DNA of 64,000 nt from Treponema sp. (GCA_024687165.1 JAILEY010000059.1:1-64000); one strand, 5' to 3'; shown: positions 19,112 through 30,411, numbered from the stretch's first letter. Translations and numbers: made by a program. Notes: generated from the letters alone by a model not told the origin.

Positions 19112-21139
19112 TCAGGAATATCTGAGTTTTTTAAGATAAGAGATTTTTGCAATTTCGATTTCAATTTCGACTGTTTCACCGTTAAAATTTTTATGTGTCA
19201 TAAAAAGCATTGGGGCTGGTGAATTTTTTACAAGCCCTTTTGCGTATCCTGTGATTTTTTCTTTTTTGCCGGCAAGTTCAATTTCAATCATTTTTGACTG
19301 TTGAATTGCTGCTTCAAGAATGTGAATCTTTCCGGTGAAATCCATGCCAGTTGCTTCTGTAAGTTCAAATCTCACTGATTCAGGGCGGAGCTGTTCAGTT
19401 CTTAAAATCGTGCGTCGTTTAATTCTGTCAATCAAACCGTCTTTTTGATCTGAAGTTGCTTCAAGAGCTTCTGTTTCTTTTTTAAGCTGATCAAGAAATT
19501 TTTTCTGCTGAACAATTGAATTTAATTTTTTAGTTTCAATTTTTTCTGCTTTAAAATTACTCTGCGAATTCAATTTTGCAAAAGGAAGAAACTGAATCTG
19601 CTCTTTGTTATTTTTTATAGTTCCAATAAAATCCAGCCCGATTTCAGCAACAGCATTTTGAGTTTCTTCATCCGTTTCAAAATCAAGAAGATAAACACCA
19701 GGCGCAAGAATTTTTATAATGTGTTTTGCAAATGACGGATTTTTTTCTGCGAGGAAAGAATTTTCTGCGGACAGCTTAAGCACAAATCCTTTGTACAATG
19801 CTGCAGAACCATATGAAGATTCCCACTCCTCAAGATTCATCTGTAGAATCTGTGGGATATCAAATGATGTATAAGTTTTAAGAATGTTGATTATATCTTC
19901 TTTTTTGAGCCCAAGATCGAATGCTTTAATTACGGATTGCTTTGTAATTTCAAAAATGCTTAAGACATCACATTGCAGCGGTTTGAGAAACTTTATAAGC
20001 GGCAGATATTCCTTGAGTGTAAGACCAGGCATAATTGTTACATTGAAGCCCGCATCAAGATTTAAGAGATTGCTTTTGTTTTCAACAGATGGAAGTGAAA
20101 AAATATCATTAATAAAAAAAGCATTTTTATTTTCTTTTGAAGGGCAGATTATTCCGTAAGAAATTGCGGCATCTGTCATAAGTTCAAAAAGTCCGTTGTC
20201 AAAAGAATCAGATAAAGAAGTTGAAGCAGCAGCAATCATTCTTGAAAATCTTCCTGCTGAAGGAATTGAATCGTTTATGCTTTCCTTAATTAAAAACGCG
20301 ATTTCAAAAATTTTCTGTTTTGTATAAAATTTATTTTTTGCAAAATAAAGAGTCTGAAGAAAAAGCTGTGCGTTAGTTTGAATCGTTGTTCGTGAAAAAT
20401 GTCCTGCATAAGCTGCACATAAATATGAAAGCTGATTTACAAAATCAAGGTCTGCAAATTTCTCAAGATGATTGAAATCATTTATGAGAGAAAGGTTTGA
20501 AAGTGAATTATAAAGATTTACAAAAAGCTGAACATCATCAGTTTTAAAAATCTGCGAAATTTCTTCAAGCGGTTTCTTTTTTAATGAACCATCTGCTTTA
20601 CAGATTTCTTTTTTACCAGAAAGAAACGAAAGGAAAACTGCAAGTACAGAAGGTGAAAGTTTTAATTCTGCTTTATCTGGAGTTAAGTTGGAAGATTCTT
20701 CGCTGATTAAATTTTTAAGACTGAGATATGGATTTAAATCGTCTTCCAAAAGCGGATTGAGCTGAACGATTTTTTTACTATCAGAGTTTTTTGTAAAAAT
20801 TAAAAGGCGCTCTTCAAGATTTGCAAGTTTTGAATAAAGATCCCCGAGTGAAAAAACAGGTGTAAAAAATTTTTCTATTTTTGAAATTTCTGCGTTTTGA
20901 ATATATTTTATAGCAGTAAGAATTTTTATATCTTCATCAGTTAGAAGTGAAAAAATTGTTTCTCTGTTCTGTTCGTTTCTTAAAAAAGAGCTCAGCTGTT
21001 CGATGAGTTTCTGTTTGTTGTAAGGAGTTTTAATTTCTCCAAGATAAATGTGCATTATGTCGAAGAATTTTTCGTCGCTTGCAGTATTAAGAGTTTCTCT
21101 CCAGTCTATGATTCGCTGTACTTTTGGATCTGTAGTCAT
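19112..21139 (-). CDS. hypothetical partner of XPB-like helicase (helicase-associated-domain-like)
   Basis: 675 aa ORF directly downstream of the XPB helicase gene, same strand, 18-bp gap; large helical protein. Confidence 0.6.
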   Translation of the reverse strand: MTTDPKVQRIIDWRETLNTASDEKFFDIMHIYLGEIKTPYNKQKLIEQLSSFLRNEQNRETIFSLLTDEDIKILTAIKYIQNAEISKIEKFFTPVFSLGDLYSKLANLEERLLIFTKNSDSKKIVQLNPLLEDDLNPYLSLKNLISEESSNLTPDKAELKLSPSVLAVFLSFLSGKKEICKADGSLKKKPLEEISQIFKTDDVQLFVNLYNSLSNLSLINDFNHLEKFADLDFVNQLSYLCAAYAGHFSRTTIQTNAQLFLQTLYFAKNKFYTKQKIFEIAFLIKESINDSIPSAGRFSRMIAAASTSLSDSFDNGLFELMTDAAISYGIICPSKENKNAFFINDIFSLPSVENKSNLLNLDAGFNVTIMPGLTLKEYLPLIKFLKPLQCDVLSIFEITKQSVIKAFDLGLKKEDIINILKTYTSFDIPQILQMNLEEWESSYGSAALYKGFVLKLSAENSFLAEKNPSFAKHIIKILAPGVYLLDFETDEETQNAVAEIGLDFIGTIKNNKEQIQFLPFAKLNSQSNFKAEKIETKKLNSIVQQKKFLDQLKKETEALEATSDQKDGLIDRIKRRTILRTEQLRPESVRFELTEATGMDFTGKIHILEAAIQQSKMIEIELAGKKEKITGYAKGLVKNSPAPMLFMTHKNFNGETVEIEIEIAKISYLKKLRYS

Positions 21140-21157
21140 CTGGTAATCCTTTTGATT

Positions 21158-22903
21158 TTATTGGATGCAAACCGGTTCATTTAATTCATCAAGTCCAGTG
21201 GCAGTAAAGTTTCTGATGATTTTGTATGAATATCCCTGTTCAGCAAGAAATTTCTGTCTGTTGCTTCCAAAATCTTCTTCTACTGTGTTTCGTGTGATTA
21301 ATGTAAAAAATCTTGAAGTTCTTTCTTTTGGTCTAAGAATTCTTCCAAGACGTTGAGCCTCTTCCTGTCTGCTTCCGAAAGTTCCGCTCACCTGAATAGC
21401 CATGCTTGCGTCTGGAAGATCAATTGCGAAATTTGCAACTTTACTTACAACAAGAACTTTGTGTTTGCCTTCTTTAAAATCAGCATAAATCTGGTCTCGT
21501 TCTGCATTTTTTGTTTTTCCTGTGATAATCGGTGTGTGAAGAAGCTGTGCAATTTCTTCAAGCTGTGAAATGTACTGCCCGATTATGAGAATTTTATCTT
21601 CAGGAAATTTTTCAACGAGTGATTTTACGACTTCAATTTTTACAGGATTTTCACTTGCTATGCGGTGCTTTTCTCTGTTTGTTGCGACTGCATAATCGAT
21701 TTCTTTTTCCTGACTTAAAGGAAGACGCACTTCAATACATTCTGCAGTTGCAATCCACTGTGATTTTTCAAGTTCTTTCCATGGAACATCATATCTTTTT
21801 GGACCGACAAGAGAGAACACATTGCCCTCACATCCATCTTCACGAACAAGAGTTGCTGTAAGCCCTACCCGTCTTACTGCCTGAATTTCTGCTGCAACAC
21901 GGAAAACAGGAGCCGGAAGCATGTGAACTTCATCATAAATTATGAGTCCCCAGTTGTTGTTGCGGAAAAGAGCAAAGTGAGGATAAGGTCCGGTTTTATC
22001 TGGTCTCCATGTAAGAATCTGATAAGTTGCAACGGTAACAGGAAGAATCGTTTTGTTTTCGCCGGTATATTCTGCAATCTGGTCACGAGTGAGATTTGTT
22101 TTATCCAGAAGTTCGTTAATCCACTGATGAACGGCACTAATGTTTGTTGTAACAATTAAAGTGTTTGTTTTAAGCATCGACATGATTATCATACCGACGA
22201 TTGTTTTACCGGCACCACAAGGAAGAACGATTGTACCGAATCCTGTACCGGGCCCTTTGTTTCCAACAAGAGATGCAGCGGCTTCTTTTTGATATCCGCG
22301 GATTTTAAAATCTGCACCAGATGAAGTTTTATCTTTGAGATTAATTTCAAGCGGTGCTCCGTCCACGAGGGGAACATCATCTTTTACAGGCCAGCCGAGT
22401 TTTAAGAGATTTTGTTTAACAGTTCCGCGGTCAGTAAGCAGAAGTTTAAATCCATACTGATTAGGTTTTTCAAAGGACTGTGGAACAAGCTGTTTTCTTG
22501 CAAAAGAGTTGGCTTCAATTTCTTTGTAGACATAGGGCGAAGAAGTAATAAGATAAAGATATTCTTCTTTGGTGCCGTCGCTGTGAATAACAGATGGTGC
22601 TTCAATCAGGCGGAGCTTTCCAAATCTGTCAGAAGTTTCCTGAATCCATACTGAAACAGACTGCGGAATGTCGTATCTTGAAAAATCGTTGAGAACATTG
22701 ATTGCGTCTGAACTTGAAAAACCTGCACTGGCTGCATTCCATAAAGAAAGAGGCGTAATCTGATATGTATGAAGATGTTCCGGAGATTTAATAAGCTCAG
22801 CAAAAGGAATGAGCGCATTTCTGCATTCTTCAGCTTTTGGAGCATGAACATCGAGTAATAAAGTTCTGTCTGACTGTACAATTAAAGGATTTTCTAAATT
22901 CAC
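21158..22903 (-). CDS. XPB-like SF2 DNA helicase
   Basis: LPCGAGKTIVGMIIM (motif I), IIYDEVHMLPA (DEVH), GLTATLVREDG, SGTFGSRQEEAQRLGRILRPK (motif VI). Confidence 0.93.
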   Translation of the reverse strand: MNLENPLIVQSDRTLLLDVHAPKAEECRNALIPFAELIKSPEHLHTYQITPLSLWNAASAGFSSSDAINVLNDFSRYDIPQSVSVWIQETSDRFGKLRLIEAPSVIHSDGTKEEYLYLITSSPYVYKEIEANSFARKQLVPQSFEKPNQYGFKLLLTDRGTVKQNLLKLGWPVKDDVPLVDGAPLEINLKDKTSSGADFKIRGYQKEAAASLVGNKGPGTGFGTIVLPCGAGKTIVGMIIMSMLKTNTLIVTTNISAVHQWINELLDKTNLTRDQIAEYTGENKTILPVTVATYQILTWRPDKTGPYPHFALFRNNNWGLIIYDEVHMLPAPVFRVAAEIQAVRRVGLTATLVREDGCEGNVFSLVGPKRYDVPWKELEKSQWIATAECIEVRLPLSQEKEIDYAVATNREKHRIASENPVKIEVVKSLVEKFPEDKILIIGQYISQLEEIAQLLHTPIITGKTKNAERDQIYADFKEGKHKVLVVSKVANFAIDLPDASMAIQVSGTFGSRQEEAQRLGRILRPKERTSRFFTLITRNTVEEDFGSNRQKFLAEQGYSYKIIRNFTATGLDELNEPVCIQ

Positions 22904-22968
22904 AACAGAGCATTATATATTAAATTGAGATTTATAAAAAGGTATTTGAAGAAGTAAAAGTGCAGGAA

Positions 22969-22998
22969 ATAAAAAAAGACCCTTCAAAAGAGGGCCTT
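22969..22998 (-). terminator. Rho-independent terminator after LRR gene (minus strand)
   Basis: On the minus strand GGCCCTC TTTT GAAGGGTC TTTTTTTATT. Confidence 0.75.
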
Positions 22999-23015
22999 CG
23001 TATCTGCAGGATAAA

Positions 23016-23816
23016 TTACATTTCCTGGTCTTCAAGCTGTGAAAAATCAGGATTATTGCGGCACCAGCCTTCTGCGTAACTTCCTTTTGGGCACAGCACA
23101 TGAACTGAACTATCAAAAGCACTGTTTTCAATATATTCAATTGATTCAGGAAGAATAACCGTTACATTTTCTCCAGCCTGAATAAATGCTTCATCACTAA
23201 TGCTTTTTACGCCTTCACAAACACGTACAGTTTTTACATTGCTGCCTTTAAATGCACGTTCTGCAATTCCTTTAATTCCGTCTGGAACTTTAACTTTTGT
23301 TTTTTCACCGGAATAAAAAAGAAGCATATCGTTTACAATATTCATCATCATTCCGTCTTCGTATCTGTAAGACTTGTTGATCGGAAGATATTTTCTGCTG
23401 TTTGGAAATGCAGTTGCTGAGCATGAAATAAGATTGTCAGGTAAAACAAGATTTTTAATTCCTGTACAATTTCCAAATGCTCTGTCGCGGATAGTTGTTA
23501 CATTTTCATGAATAATGATTGACTCAAGATTTGTACAGTCTTCAAAAGTGCCTTCTTCAATAGTAACAATATTGTTTGGAATATTAATGTCTTCAAGAGA
23601 AACACAATTTATAAAAGCCTGCTTACCGATAGCCATAAGACTTTCCGGAAGTTCAATTTTTTTGAGGTTTACACAATCAGCAAAAGCACGTTCACCAATA
23701 ACAAGAACTCCATCTGGAATTTTTACACTGGCAACAAGACGATGATTGTAAAAAGTTGTTTCTGTAATTTCTGTTGTTCCCTCTGGAATTTCTACATCTG
23801 TTAAAAGCAAATCCAT
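23016..23816 (-). CDS. BspA-like leucine-rich-repeat protein
   Basis: Repeated ~23-aa units (VKIPDGVLVIGERAFADCVNLKKIELPESLMAIGKQAFINC...); start set at MDLLLTDVEIPEGT. Confidence 0.85.
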   Translation of the reverse strand: MDLLLTDVEIPEGTTEITETTFYNHRLVASVKIPDGVLVIGERAFADCVNLKKIELPESLMAIGKQAFINCVSLEDINIPNNIVTIEEGTFEDCTNLESIIIHENVTTIRDRAFGNCTGIKNLVLPDNLISCSATAFPNSRKYLPINKSYRYEDGMMMNIVNDMLLFYSGEKTKVKVPDGIKGIAERAFKGSNVKTVRVCEGVKSISDEAFIQAGENVTVILPESIEYIENSAFDSSVHVLCPKGSYAEGWCRNNPDFSQLEDQEM

Positions 23817-23910
23817 TTTATACCTCAAAATAATATGTATATTAAAGTATAACATTGAATTCATGCTATGTCTAATTTCTGGAAGTATTTTATATTTTTT
23901 TGACAAAAGG

Positions 23911-23939
23911 TTGAAAAATGTCATTTTAGGTGGTATATT
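23911..23939 (+). promoter_or_regulatory. putative sigma70-type promoter of porin-like gene
   Basis: TTGAAA-N17-TATATT upstream of the 24048 start. Confidence 0.4.
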
Positions 23940-24047
23940 CCTGGCTTATAACTGACTAGAAGAAACTTGTATTAGGCATAAATAAAAAAAATATATATTA
24001 TGCCAATCAAACAGGTGATAAAAAGCCGGAAAAATAAGGAGTATAAA

Positions 24048-25154
24048 ATGAAAAGATTAACAAAGAAGGTTTTAGCAGTAGCTTTAACAACAGGTTTTGC
24101 TTTTGGAGCATTTGCAGAAGAAGGCATTAGTTTTAACGGTTATATCCGTGCAGGTCTTGAAGGAAATCTTGACAAGGAAACAGTTGATACAACAACTTTC
24201 CATGACGGATATTATTATGGACATGCAAGTTCAAGACTCAGATTGAATCTTGACATCGACAAGGGGCAGTATGGAGTAAATCTTCGTTACCAGGCAAATA
24301 AGTTTGGATATACAGCATTTGATAAAAATGAAAATTCTATTGCACCAAATACTTTCTTTGCATCTGAAAATATCAGATATGCAGTTGGTTATGCAAAGCT
24401 CTTTGATGATAAGTTTATCGTAGTTTCTGGAAAGCTTAAGGATAAATACACAAGCGCTGACGGATATGACAGCTATAACCTTGCAGAAAATTCAGGAAAG
24501 ACAGATGTATTTGGTGCAACCTTTACTTTTGTTCCTGTAAATAATCTGTTTTTGACAGCACAGCTTTCAACTCTTAATGCAGATAAATATGTAGTTGGAG
24601 ATTCAAAGGTTACAAGTGGTAAAGTAAAAGCCGGACAGGTTAAGTTTAATGAAAAGATTTTAGCATTCAGTGCAAAGTATGTTGATGATGTAATTACAGT
24701 TGCCGGTGGTTACAGTCTTTCTGGCCAGGGTTATGGATTCTTCAAATACAAGGACATTGAAAATATTGCGCTTGAAGCTGAAGCAAAGTATCTGAGCAAG
24801 GATCTTTCTGATAAAACAGATAAGGATGGTAAAAAGACTTTCCTCTTGAAAGTAAGTGAAAAAGTAGCTTTCCAGAAGGATGAACTTGAAGTTGGTGTTC
24901 TTGCATATGAAACATTGATTAAAGATAAGAATGAATATGAAATCTATCCTTTTGCTTCATACAAGGTTACAGATGTAGTTTCTGTTGTACTTGAAGCAGG
25001 AATTAAAGCATTCGAAGAAGACAACAAGGATACAACATACAGCGTAACACCTTCTTTAGTATTCAATGTTGGAAAGGCAAATGTAAGAGCTTTCTTCAAC
25101 TATGACAAGGATGCAAAGGCATCAATCGGTACAACAACAAAGATAAGCTTTTAA
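24048..25154 (+). CDS. outer-membrane porin-like beta-barrel protein
   Basis: MKRLTKKVLAVALTTGFAFGAFA signal peptide, amphipathic beta-strand pattern, C-terminal KISF; RBS AAGGAG. Confidence 0.7.
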   Translation: MKRLTKKVLAVALTTGFAFGAFAEEGISFNGYIRAGLEGNLDKETVDTTTFHDGYYYGHASSRLRLNLDIDKGQYGVNLRYQANKFGYTAFDKNENSIAPNTFFASENIRYAVGYAKLFDDKFIVVSGKLKDKYTSADGYDSYNLAENSGKTDVFGATFTFVPVNNLFLTAQLSTLNADKYVVGDSKVTSGKVKAGQVKFNEKILAFSAKYVDDVITVAGGYSLSGQGYGFFKYKDIENIALEAEAKYLSKDLSDKTDKDGKKTFLLKVSEKVAFQKDELEVGVLAYETLIKDKNEYEIYPFASYKVTDVVSVVLEAGIKAFEEDNKDTTYSVTPSLVFNVGKANVRAFFNYDKDAKASIGTTTKISF

Positions 25155-25175
25155 GTCCGAAATTATCTAATGTTA

Positions 25176-25205
25176 GACAGGCCCGCAAGGGTCTGTTTTT
25201 TTTTT
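25176..25205 (+). terminator. Rho-independent terminator
   Basis: ACAGGCCC GCAA GGGTCTGT followed by T10. Confidence 0.88.
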
Positions 25206-25210
25206 AATTA

Positions 25211-26125
25211 ATGATTATAATGTGCGCCATGGTTAAGGCAAGCACACAATATAAACGTGAACACAAGAAAGATTACGGCAGAGAAAAGATTGAAATTATT
25301 TATGAAGACAACGATATAGTTGTAATCAACAAGCCGACGGGACTTCTTTCGGTTCCGTATCCTGGAAGCAAGGTAAGGACTGCACAGGAGCTTCTTGAAA
25401 AAATTATGAGGCAGAGGGGCGTTTTAACTTCTACGCATAAGCCTTATGTTGTTCATCGTCTGGATCGTGACACAAGCGGCGTAATGATGTTTGCCTTAAA
25501 TGAAGCTGTTCAGAAAAAAGTTATGAACGCATGGCACAAAATGGTAACAGAGCGCCTTTATCGTGCTGTTGCCGAAAATCCAAAAAGTAAAGATAAATAT
25601 CTTCCAGACAGCGGTTTGATAGATGAACCTCTGGCACAAAATGCTTTTCATGTTGGATATGTAAAAAATCGTGAAGATGATAAAGCTGATACTGTTCCTG
25701 CAAGAACAAATTACAAGGTTATTGAGCGAGGTGAAACTCATACACTTTTTGAGCTTGAACTTGATACAGGTAAGAAAAATCAGATACGAGCTCATTTGTC
25801 TTCAAAGCACTACCCTCTTGCAGGAGATGAAAATTACAGGGCAAATACAGATCCTTTCCATAGACTGGCTCTTCATGCACGAACGTTAGTCTTTACTCAT
25901 CCAACTAACGGACGTAAGTTAAGATTTGAAGTTCCTGAGCCTGCAGAATGGCTTGAATATGTGAAAAAAGGCGACAAAAACCCTGAAAAGCCAATCTGGA
26001 AACAGGAAAAAACTAACAATCGTAAGTCAAGTTTTGAAAAACTAACAAATGATAGTTTAGGACCGTCAAGAAAATCAATCCGAAAGATGGACTTTATTTC
26101 AAGAGGAAAAGCTACTCACCGCTAA
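25211..26125 (+). CDS. RluA-family pseudouridine synthase
   Basis: VVHRLDRDTSGVMMFAL catalytic motif; TGKKNQIRAHLSSKHYPLAGDENY. Confidence 0.93.
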   Translation: MIIMCAMVKASTQYKREHKKDYGREKIEIIYEDNDIVVINKPTGLLSVPYPGSKVRTAQELLEKIMRQRGVLTSTHKPYVVHRLDRDTSGVMMFALNEAVQKKVMNAWHKMVTERLYRAVAENPKSKDKYLPDSGLIDEPLAQNAFHVGYVKNREDDKADTVPARTNYKVIERGETHTLFELELDTGKKNQIRAHLSSKHYPLAGDENYRANTDPFHRLALHARTLVFTHPTNGRKLRFEVPEPAEWLEYVKKGDKNPEKPIWKQEKTNNRKSSFEKLTNDSLGPSRKSIRKMDFISRGKATHR

Positions 26126-27332
26126 GAGCAATTACAGGATCAAGTTTTGCGGCGCGGCTTGCAGGACTTAATCCAAACACAATTCCTACAACTACAGAGA
26201 AAAAGAACGCAATTATGCATGACTGATAGCTTATTACGTAAGAAAGTGACATTACAAATTCAACGGTGAAGCTTAGAATAATTCCAAGAATAATTCCCGC
26301 AAATCCGCCGATTAAAGTGATGCTTGCAGATTCAATTAAAAACTGCTGGCGTATCATCGAAGGACTTGCACCTAAGGCTTTTCTGATTCCAATTTCCTGT
26401 TTTCTTTCAGTAACCGTTACAATCATAATGTTCATGATGCCGATTCCACCGACTAAAAGAGAAATTGCTGCAATTCCTGAAAGCATGACGCTCATTGTTT
26501 TTGTGACAGAACTAATTTGTTCAATCATTGTCTGCATGGAAGAAACGTTTACGGAATTTTCTGTTCTTGATTTTGTATCGCAGAAGTTTGAAATTAAAGA
26601 AACAAGTTCACTTGCTTTTTCACTTGAGACAGCCTGAACCATTACGCCGTTTGCAGTGGCATTTGGATTTACCTGCTTAAGATAAAATCCGCGCGGAATA
26701 AAACAAGCTGTAGAAGTATTTTCCATTCCTGAATTTTGTTCTTTTAAAATTCCACATACAGTAAAATTAAAAGGGACTTTTTCAATCGTGATTGTTACAT
26801 TTTTACCGATTGCATTTCCGTTTGGAAAAAGAGAAGATGAAATATCACTTCCAAGAATTATTTTCTGCAAACCGTAAACATCATCAGTAACAGAAAAAAG
26901 TTCACCGCTTTCAAGCTTGATGCCGTAAGTTTCAATGTATCCTGGTTCAACTGCCATACATTGAGAAGAAGCACTTATGTCGTTGCAGGCAATTGTTCCG
27001 CTGATTGAATTTTTGTACCAGATTTTTTTAATTCCCGGCAAAGAGTCAAATAATTCTTCTCTGAAAGATTCATTGTATTGAAGAGCATTCGGATTGCTTC
27101 GTCTAAGCATGAAGCCGGTGTTTATACTTATCATGTCCAGACCGCATGAGCCGAATGTATCTGCAACCTGTTTTGTGGAACTTGAACCCATACTCATTAT
27201 GACAATTACAGATGCAACACCGATGATAATTCCAAGCAGCGAGAGAACAGTTCTGATTTTGTTTCGCTTAAAATTTGAAAATGCGTAAATAAAATCTTCT
27301 AACATAAAAGGCCGTCCAGAATTTTGATGCAT
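26112..27332 (-). CDS. MacB-type ABC transporter permease (FtsX/MacB_PCD)
   Basis: [51 protein letters not shown]. Confidence 0.94.
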   Translation of the reverse strand: MHQNSGRPFMLEDFIYAFSNFKRNKIRTVLSLLGIIIGVASVIVIMSMGSSSTKQVADTFGSCGLDMISINTGFMLRRSNPNALQYNESFREELFDSLPGIKKIWYKNSISGTIACNDISASSQCMAVEPGYIETYGIKLESGELFSVTDDVYGLQKIILGSDISSSLFPNGNAIGKNVTITIEKVPFNFTVCGILKEQNSGMENTSTACFIPRGFYLKQVNPNATANGVMVQAVSSEKASELVSLISNFCDTKSRTENSVNVSSMQTMIEQISSVTKTMSVMLSGIAAISLLVGGIGIMNIMIVTVTERKQEIGIRKALGASPSMIRQQFLIESASITLIGGFAGIILGIILSFTVEFVMSLSYVISYQSCIIAFFFSVVVGIVFGLSPASRAAKLDPVIALSGE

Positions 27333-27970
27333 CTTTTTGAGCTTTCACCGATTCGAGGATCGTGTGTTACTATAACGATTGTTGTGCCGCTGTCATTTAT
27401 TTCTTTAAACAGATTCATTACGGCTTTTCCAGTAGCGGTGTCCAAAGCGCCGGTAGGTTCGTCCGCAAGAATGATTTTTGGTTTTGTAACTGTTGCACGG
27501 GCAATTGCAACACGCTGTTTTTGTCCACCAGAAAGTTCGTGAGGTTTGTGATTTATTCTTTCTGAAAGCCCGACTTTATTTAGTGACTCTTTTGCAAGAG
27601 CTGCTCTTTCTTCGCGTGGAACACCAGAATATCGAAGTGGAAGCATTACATTTTCCAGAACAGTCATAGCGGGTAAAAGGAAGTACTGCTGGAAAACAAA
27701 TCCGACTGTAACGTTCCGCAAATATGAAAGATCTTTTTCTGTCATCTGAGAAATATCACGTCCGTTGATTTTTACGGTTCCGCTTGAAGGTCTGTCCAGA
27801 CAACCAATCATGTTCATGCAGGTTGATTTTCCGCTTCCAGAAGGACCCATAATCGTAACGAATTCCCCCTGATCGATTGTAAAGCTTACGCCTCTGAGTG
27901 CAAAAACTGTCTGGTCTCCCATGACGTATTCTTTTTTTACATCAGAAAGTTCAATAACATGTTCTGCCAT
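27299..27970 (-). CDS. ABC transporter ATP-binding protein (MacB/LolD type)
   Basis: [37 protein letters not shown]. Confidence 0.96.
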   Translation of the reverse strand: MAEHVIELSDVKKEYVMGDQTVFALRGVSFTIDQGEFVTIMGPSGSGKSTCMNMIGCLDRPSSGTVKINGRDISQMTEKDLSYLRNVTVGFVFQQYFLLPAMTVLENVMLPLRYSGVPREERAALAKESLNKVGLSERINHKPHELSGGQKQRVAIARATVTKPKIILADEPTGALDTATGKAVMNLFKEINDSGTTIVIVTHDPRIGESSKRCIKILDGLLC

Positions 27971-27971
27971 T

Positions 27972-28991
27972 TTATCTTCTCATTGCAGGCATTCCGCCCA
28001 TGCCACCCATTGTGCTGTTTTTGTTGTTACCGCCAGGTCTCCCGCCGGATTTTTTTGGAGTTGTTAACTGCTTGAGTTTGTCTCCAGCCTTAACATCACC
28101 TTTTACAATTTTTACGTATTCGCTTGAAAATGGAACTACTTCAACAGGAATCTTTTTTCCGTCAACTGTCTTTACGTAAGCTTTTCCGTTTTCTCTTGCA
28201 ACTGCATATCGTTCTACAACAAGATAATTTTCGTCCGGGCTGATTCTGATTTTTCCGCTGAAAGAGAAATTCGGAAGGATGCTTTCAGGATAATCATTGA
28301 TTTTTAACTGAGCTTTTACAACAGTTGCACCGCGCGAAGTAACTTCACCAATTGCAGGCCATCCTGTAACAAAGCCTTTTACAATTCCTGAATATGAAGG
28401 GAAAGAGAATTCAACTTCCTGCCCTACTTTAAGCTTGGCAACATCAGTTTCAGCAATTTCAACTTCTGCAATCAGACTTGAAGTATCAACAAGTGAACCA
28501 ACAGAATCTTTTGCTTCAAGAGAATCACCGACTGAAACATCAATGTCTGCGATAATTCCGTCAAAAGTAGCTGTAACTTTACGTTCTGCAATTTTCTGCA
28601 CAAGAGATTTTCGTTCTGTCTGCTTAAGTGCAAGCTCTTTCTTTGAACCGTTGATTTTTGTAAGCTCAAGATCGTAATCGTGCTGAGCAAGCTTATATTG
28701 TTCAGTAGTATCATCCAGCTGAATGATTACGTCACCTTTTTTTACACGGTCGCCCTGTTTTACAAAAACTTCAACAACAGTTCCGTTTGAAAGAGCCTGA
28801 AGCTTCTGTTCCTGATTTGCAGAAACAACACCCGCAACACTTATGACATTTTCGTATTTTTCAGCTTTAACAACATAAAAAGTATTTGCGGCATTTTTTT
28901 GTGCAATGAAATTTTTTATGAGAACAAGAATAATAACAAGAAGAATGACAGAGGCAAGACCAATAAGATATCGTTTGATTATTTTATTCAT
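27972..28991 (-). CDS. efflux periplasmic adaptor (HlyD/MacA family)
   Basis: N-terminal TM, biotinyl/lipoyl-like NGTVVEVFVKQGDRVKKGDVIIQLD, beta-barrel domain; next to MacB-like genes. Confidence 0.92.
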   Translation of the reverse strand: MNKIIKRYLIGLASVILLVIILVLIKNFIAQKNAANTFYVVKAEKYENVISVAGVVSANQEQKLQALSNGTVVEVFVKQGDRVKKGDVIIQLDDTTEQYKLAQHDYDLELTKINGSKKELALKQTERKSLVQKIAERKVTATFDGIIADIDVSVGDSLEAKDSVGSLVDTSSLIAEVEIAETDVAKLKVGQEVEFSFPSYSGIVKGFVTGWPAIGEVTSRGATVVKAQLKINDYPESILPNFSFSGKIRISPDENYLVVERYAVARENGKAYVKTVDGKKIPVEVVPFSSEYVKIVKGDVKAGDKLKQLTTPKKSGGRPGGNNKNSTMGGMGGMPAMRR

Positions 28992-30411
28992 GCTTTAGTT
29001 CCTCATCACGGGTAAAATAAAGTTTTGTTGTGTTGTTGTATAAAATGAATTCAATGTCATCAATGAGGCACTGAATTCTGTAGTTTTCTTTGTTTGCTTT
29101 TACAGAATTGTATTCGCTTTCTGTAATGTATCCTTTTTCAAGATTGACTGCGGAATCTTTTTCCAGAGTGTCATACATGTCAAAGATTTCTTTATTTTTT
29201 TCTTTGTTCCATTTTAAATCTGAAAGTGTAGTACGCTGAGAAATTACTGTCGTAACATAATCTGTTTTTGAGGAAGTGATTTGAATTTGTTCTTTGTTAG
29301 CGGCAACGGCTTCCTGTTCTTTTGAAATTTTATTCAGCCGAAACTGATTTGGAATAATTGTAAGTCCCAAAATATATTTAGGATTAGAATTATCTGTAGG
29401 GATTGAAACACCGGCATTTGCTGTCAGTCCTGTTTTAAGCCACGTTAATGAAGTTCCTAAGTCAACTGTATTTTTAAATTTATCATCGTGGATTTCATTA
29501 TCAAAAGTGTAGCCTGCGTTTGCGGAAAGAGTAAAATCATAATCTGCGTCTCTTTTCTTTTGATTTATGTATGCATTCCACACAGCGTTTTCTGTTTTTG
29601 TAAAATTTTCTTTTGGGAAATCTTTTACGTCCAGAGCTTTAACCTGAGGAATCACAGACGGCAAAAAATCAGCGGCATTTGTTGAAACAGAGTAACCGCA
29701 TTTTCCTGCAAAAATTCTTGTCTCACGTTCAAGTTCGTGCTGATAAAGATCTACTTTTCTCTGACTTGAAAGAACTTCCATTTTTGCAAGACGATATTTG
29801 GTGCTTCCCGTGCTGTACCCTTGTGCCTGAATTTTTTCAAAATCAAGATTGTCTTCGTAAAGATCTTTTTGTGCGGAAGTAATGTTCATCCCGATTTTGT
29901 AAAGCTTTTTCAGGTTTTCATAAAATTCTGTTTCAGCATTTATAAATCCATTTTGAAGATTTCTCTGGGCAACAAGAACTGCACGTTTTGATTCTTCAAG
30001 CGTTATACTTCGTTTTGCAGAGTTTCCTGAAATTAAATCTGCACTTAATGAAAGTTTTGTAGTTGCTTTTTCTTTTGAGCCGTCCAGAAGTTTGATTGAA
30101 GATGAGACAGAAGCCGTAAGATTATTTGCCTGGGGAAAAGTGATTGATGTACTTGGAGCAAAAGAAATTTCTGTTTTGTCTTTTTCGTTGCGGGAAATTT
30201 CAATTGAGCCTGAAGCAAGCTGGATTGAAAAGCCGTTTGAAATTTCAGCAGATTTATTATTTAAAATCGCATTGTCCATGTCTGCGGAAAGTGTAAGAAG
30301 ATCAAGGTTGTTTTTGAAATAGCCTGCAATCAGATTTTCAATTTTTTCTTCTGCAGATAAATATGAAAATGAAAATGCGAAAAAAAGTACAGGAAGTATT
30401 TTAAGCTTCAT
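28984..30411 (-). CDS. TolC-like outer-membrane efflux protein
   Basis: 475 aa with signal peptide and coiled-coil helical repeats; in operon with adaptor/ABC genes. Confidence 0.72.
   Translation of the reverse strand: MKLKILPVLFFAFSFSYLSAEEKIENLIAGYFKNNLDLLTLSADMDNAILNNKSAEISNGFSIQLASGSIEISRNEKDKTEISFAPSTSITFPQANNLTASVSSSIKLLDGSKEKATTKLSLSADLISGNSAKRSITLEESKRAVLVAQRNLQNGFINAETEFYENLKKLYKIGMNITSAQKDLYEDNLDFEKIQAQGYSTGSTKYRLAKMEVLSSQRKVDLYQHELERETRIFAGKCGYSVSTNAADFLPSVIPQVKALDVKDFPKENFTKTENAVWNAYINQKKRDADYDFTLSANAGYTFDNEIHDDKFKNTVDLGTSLTWLKTGLTANAGVSIPTDNSNPKYILGLTIIPNQFRLNKISKEQEAVAANKEQIQITSSKTDYVTTVISQRTTLSDLKWNKEKNKEIFDMYDTLEKDSAVNLEKGYITESEYNSVKANKENYRIQCLIDDIEFILYNNTTKLYFTRDEELKHE

Noticed and set aside
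22189-22881. Alternative-frame ORFs overlapping the XPB helicase gene
   Set aside because: They overlap the clear helicase frame and show low-complexity Leu/Ile-rich out-of-frame composition.
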